A stretch of 7,315 nucleotides of DNA from assembly GCA_002342165.1 (NCBI GenBank), contig DDPM01000045.1:1-7315 (forward strand). The letters are read 5' to 3'. The stretch comes from Hylemonella sp. UBA2468. Its GTDB lineage: Bacteria; Pseudomonadota; Gammaproteobacteria; Burkholderiales; Burkholderiaceae_C. A program made the translations under genes and the position numbers. A model generated the notes under the pieces. It was not told the origin of the DNA. It worked only from the letters and a program-made list of their open reading frames with translations, and made no database searches. Shown here piece after piece: positions 5,390 through 7,315 of this stretch; the first letter of the stretch is position 1, and each line of letters begins with the position of its first letter.

Positions 5390-7315
5390 TCAAGCGTTCA
5401 ATGCCCGAAGCACATTCTCTGGAGTCGCAGGTGCCTTCAAACTCACCGATTGTTTGAAGTTGTGTTGTGACACAGCATCCTTCAAGGCTTCAATGACGCT
5501 CAATGCCAACATGAAGGGGGGCTCACCAACCGCCTTGGAGCCAAAGACATTGGCTTCGGGGTTAGGAGCGGGCCAAAAGTTCACCTTGAAGTACGGTGGT
5601 AAATCGCCGATCGAGGGTATTTTGTAGGTGCTCGGTCCTTGGGTGTTCAGGTGCCCGGCAACGTCCCAGACCAATTCCTCGGTGGTCAACCATCCCATAC
5701 CCTGAATAAAGCCACCTTCAATTTGTCCAAGGTCTACGGCTGGGTTGATGCTGCGGCCAACGTCATGCAGGATGTCCACGCGCAGCACCCGGCTTTCACC
5801 TGTGAGCGTGTCGATGGCGACTTCCGTGCAAGCAGCCCCATAAGCAAAATAGTAAAACGGTCGACCTGTCAGGGTATTCCGGTCGTAATGGATTTTCGGA
5901 GTGGCGTAGTAACCATCACTCCAGAGCTGTATGCGCCTTGCATAAGCCATCTGGACCACTTCCCGAAAGCTTCGGGTGGTTGCTGATGATCGAATCTCGC
6001 CATGTTGAAAAACGACCTCCCTGATGTCGCATCCATCGAGTTCGCTCACCAGGGCGGCCAGACGCTCTCTTACTTTTCGAGCGGCAAACTGCGCAGCACG
6101 CCCATTGAGGTCGGTGCCTGCTGAGGCGGCGGTAGCCGAAGTATTGGGTATTTTGCTGGTGTCGGTGGCAGTCATGCGGACCAGATCGATGGGAACCCCC
6201 AACTCGTCAGCCACAATTTGTGCAACTTTGGTGTGCAAGCCCTGACCCATTTCAGTGCCACCGTGGTTGACAGCAATGCTTCCATCCAGATAGACCTGAA
6301 CCCAAGCCCCAGCCTGATTGAACAAGGTGGCGGTGAAGGAAATACCAAACTTAAGGGGTGTTAATGCAATGCCACGCTTGACAACGGTACTGCTTGCATT
6401 CCAGGCGTGCAGAGCATGGCGACGTTTTGTGTACTGGCTGCTGAGCGCCAGCTGCTCCATGAGCGGTGCAAGGATATTGTCTTCCACATCCATGCCGTAA
6501 TGAGTCCTGTTGCGTCCGGGTCCATATAGGTTGCGTTGACGAACCTCCAAGGGGTCGAGACTCAGGTGTCGGGCCACCTCCCCCATGACATGCTCAATGA
6601 TGGCCATGCCTTGTGGTCCACCAAAACCGCGAAATGCGGTATGGCTTTGAGTATGGGTTTTGCAGCGATAGGAGGCAATGCTCACGTCTTCTAAAAAGTA
6701 AGCGTTATCGGCATGAAATAGGGCTCGGTCTGCAACCGGACCAGATAGATCGGCGCTGTAGCCACAGTTGACCAGCATGGTCAAGTCCAGGCCGCAGAGT
6801 CTGCCGGTGTTGTCAAAACCTACTGTGTAGCGGTATTCAAAAGGATGTCGCTTACCCGTGATTTTGAAGTCCTCGTCCCGATCCAAACGCATTTTTACCG
6901 GGAGCCGGAATTTATGTGCAGCCACTGCCGCCCACACTGCCAGATGACCGGCTTGGGACTCTTTGCCACCAAAGCCGCCGCCCATTCGCTTGCATTCCAC
7001 CTTGACCGCGTTGAAGTCCAAGCCCAAAGCACCCGCAACCCAATGTTGGACTTCGCTGGGATGTTGGGTACTGGAAAAAATATGCCATTGACCTTGTTCT
7101 TGAGGAAGGGCATAAGCGATTTGTCCCTCCAGATAAAAATGCTCTTGCCCCCCCACCGACCATTCACCCGAGAGCCGGAATGGCGCTTGACCAAGGGCTT
7201 TAGACGCATCCCCGCGTTTCAAAAATACGGGTGGTAAGACAAAAAATTCGGAAGCAAGGGCCTCCCTGATGCCGGTAATGGCAGGTAAAGGATCCACATC
7301 CAACATGACTTTACG
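5390..7315 (-). CDS. xdhB: Xanthine dehydrogenase, molybdopterin-binding subunit XdhB (partial, N-terminus outside window)
   Basis: XdhB carries the molybdenum cofactor and oxidises hypoxanthine to xanthine and xanthine to urate; electrons pass to the FeS/FAD subunit XdhA. The frame is open to the right edge: 641 codons are visible. Numbering from the internal Met at 7306, the active-site residues are all present: Q81, E116 (in GGGFGGKE), R194 (in DRALFHADNAY), F228 (in FRGFGGPQ), F324 (in GISFT) and E595 (in GEPPF). They match bovine Q767, E802, R880, F914, F1009 and E1261. Spacing to the Rhodobacter capsulatus protein suggests that about 113 N-terminal residues lie outside. Other signatures are VGGQEHFYLEGQ (51-62), GGTEMGQGLHTK (349-360) and GRSINPAVDLGQIEGG (517-532). 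The usual downstream partner xdhC is not in this window; a convergent nucleosidase gene follows instead. Sampled G+C is mixed, 52-62%, higher than the apt block. Confidence 0.97.
   Translation of the reverse strand, partial: RKVMLDVDPLPAITGIREALASEFFVLPPVFLKRGDASKALGQAPFRLSGEWSVGGQEHFYLEGQIAYALPQEQGQWHIFSSTQHPSEVQHWVAGALGLDFNAVKVECKRMGGGFGGKESQAGHLAVWAAVAAHKFRLPVKMRLDRDEDFKITGKRHPFEYRYTVGFDNTGRLCGLDLTMLVNCGYSADLSGPVADRALFHADNAYFLEDVSIASYRCKTHTQSHTAFRGFGGPQGMAIIEHVMGEVARHLSLDPLEVRQRNLYGPGRNRTHYGMDVEDNILAPLMEQLALSSQYTKRRHALHAWNASSTVVKRGIALTPLKFGISFTATLFNQAGAWVQVYLDGSIAVNHGGTEMGQGLHTKVAQIVADELGVPIDLVRMTATDTSKIPNTSATAASAGTDLNGRAAQFAARKVRERLAALVSELDGCDIREVVFQHGEIRSSATTRSFREVVQMAYARRIQLWSDGYYATPKIHYDRNTLTGRPFYYFAYGAACTEVAIDTLTGESRVLRVDILHDVGRSINPAVDLGQIEGGFIQGMGWLTTEELVWDVAGHLNTQGPSTYKIPSIGDLPPYFKVNFWPAPNPEANVFGSKAVGEPPFMLALSVIEALKDAVSQHNFKQSVSLKAPATPENVLRALNA

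Noticed and set aside
6845..7237. Plus-strand and alternate minus-strand frames within xdhB
   Set aside because: They lie entirely inside the xdhB frame, which keeps every active-site residue. No independent start signals or domains are seen.
1..7315. CRISPR arrays, tRNA or rRNA genes, insertion sequences, phage or toxin-antitoxin genes
   Set aside because: No regular repeats, cloverleaf-like segments, transposase motifs or terminal inverted repeats were seen, and genes fill nearly all of the window.

Overview
The window looks like chromosomal DNA of a betaproteobacterium, most likely Burkholderiales and plausibly Comamonadaceae. This rests on the wording of the FtsY, RsmD and XdhB proteins (for example a GVNGAGKTTSIGKL P-loop and an ARERPVP segment in FtsY), on flanks with a G+C of roughly 55-62% on sampled lines, and on the order ftsY / paired M16 peptidases / rsmD, which I recall from that order. 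I could not run a search, so the genus is left open. Coding density is extreme: the largest gap between genes is 65 bp, and there are no tRNA or rRNA genes, insertion sequences or CRISPR arrays.

Layout: (1) 1-893, minus strand, ftsY (SRP receptor), running off the left edge at its C-terminus. (2) 894-958, a short divergent control region with a plausible ftsY promoter and a perfect 7-bp dyad. (3) 959-4296, plus strand, a compact three-gene unit: a secreted M16 zinc peptidase with the full metal site, a second secreted M16 protein with that site destroyed, and rsmD (16S rRNA G966 methyltransferase). The junctions are a 1-bp gap and a 14-bp overlap. (4) 4282-5361, a lower-G+C block (about 45-46% on hand-counted lines) with a divergent pair: apt (minus) and a compact MTA/SAH-nucleosidase-like protein (plus). 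Their start codons abut with no intergenic base. (5) 5390-7315, minus strand, xdhB (molybdopterin subunit of xanthine dehydrogenase), running off the right edge at its N-terminus.

Functionally, ftsY serves Sec/SRP membrane targeting. The two M16 proteins look like halves of one periplasmic heterodimeric protease: one carries the zinc site, the other the Arg/Tyr substrate-binding pair. The right half concerns purines: the nucleosidase would release adenine from methylthioadenosine or S-adenosylhomocysteine, APT would salvage the adenine to AMP, and XdhB belongs to hypoxanthine/xanthine oxidation.

Most of the window is ordinary, well-known genes; I do not see a wholly new system. The points most worth a second look are the complementary M16 pair, a perfect 14-bp-arm hairpin inside the end of rsmD, the zero-gap divergent apt/nucleosidase start, and the base-composition change that marks this pair as a likely insertion between rsmD and xdhB.
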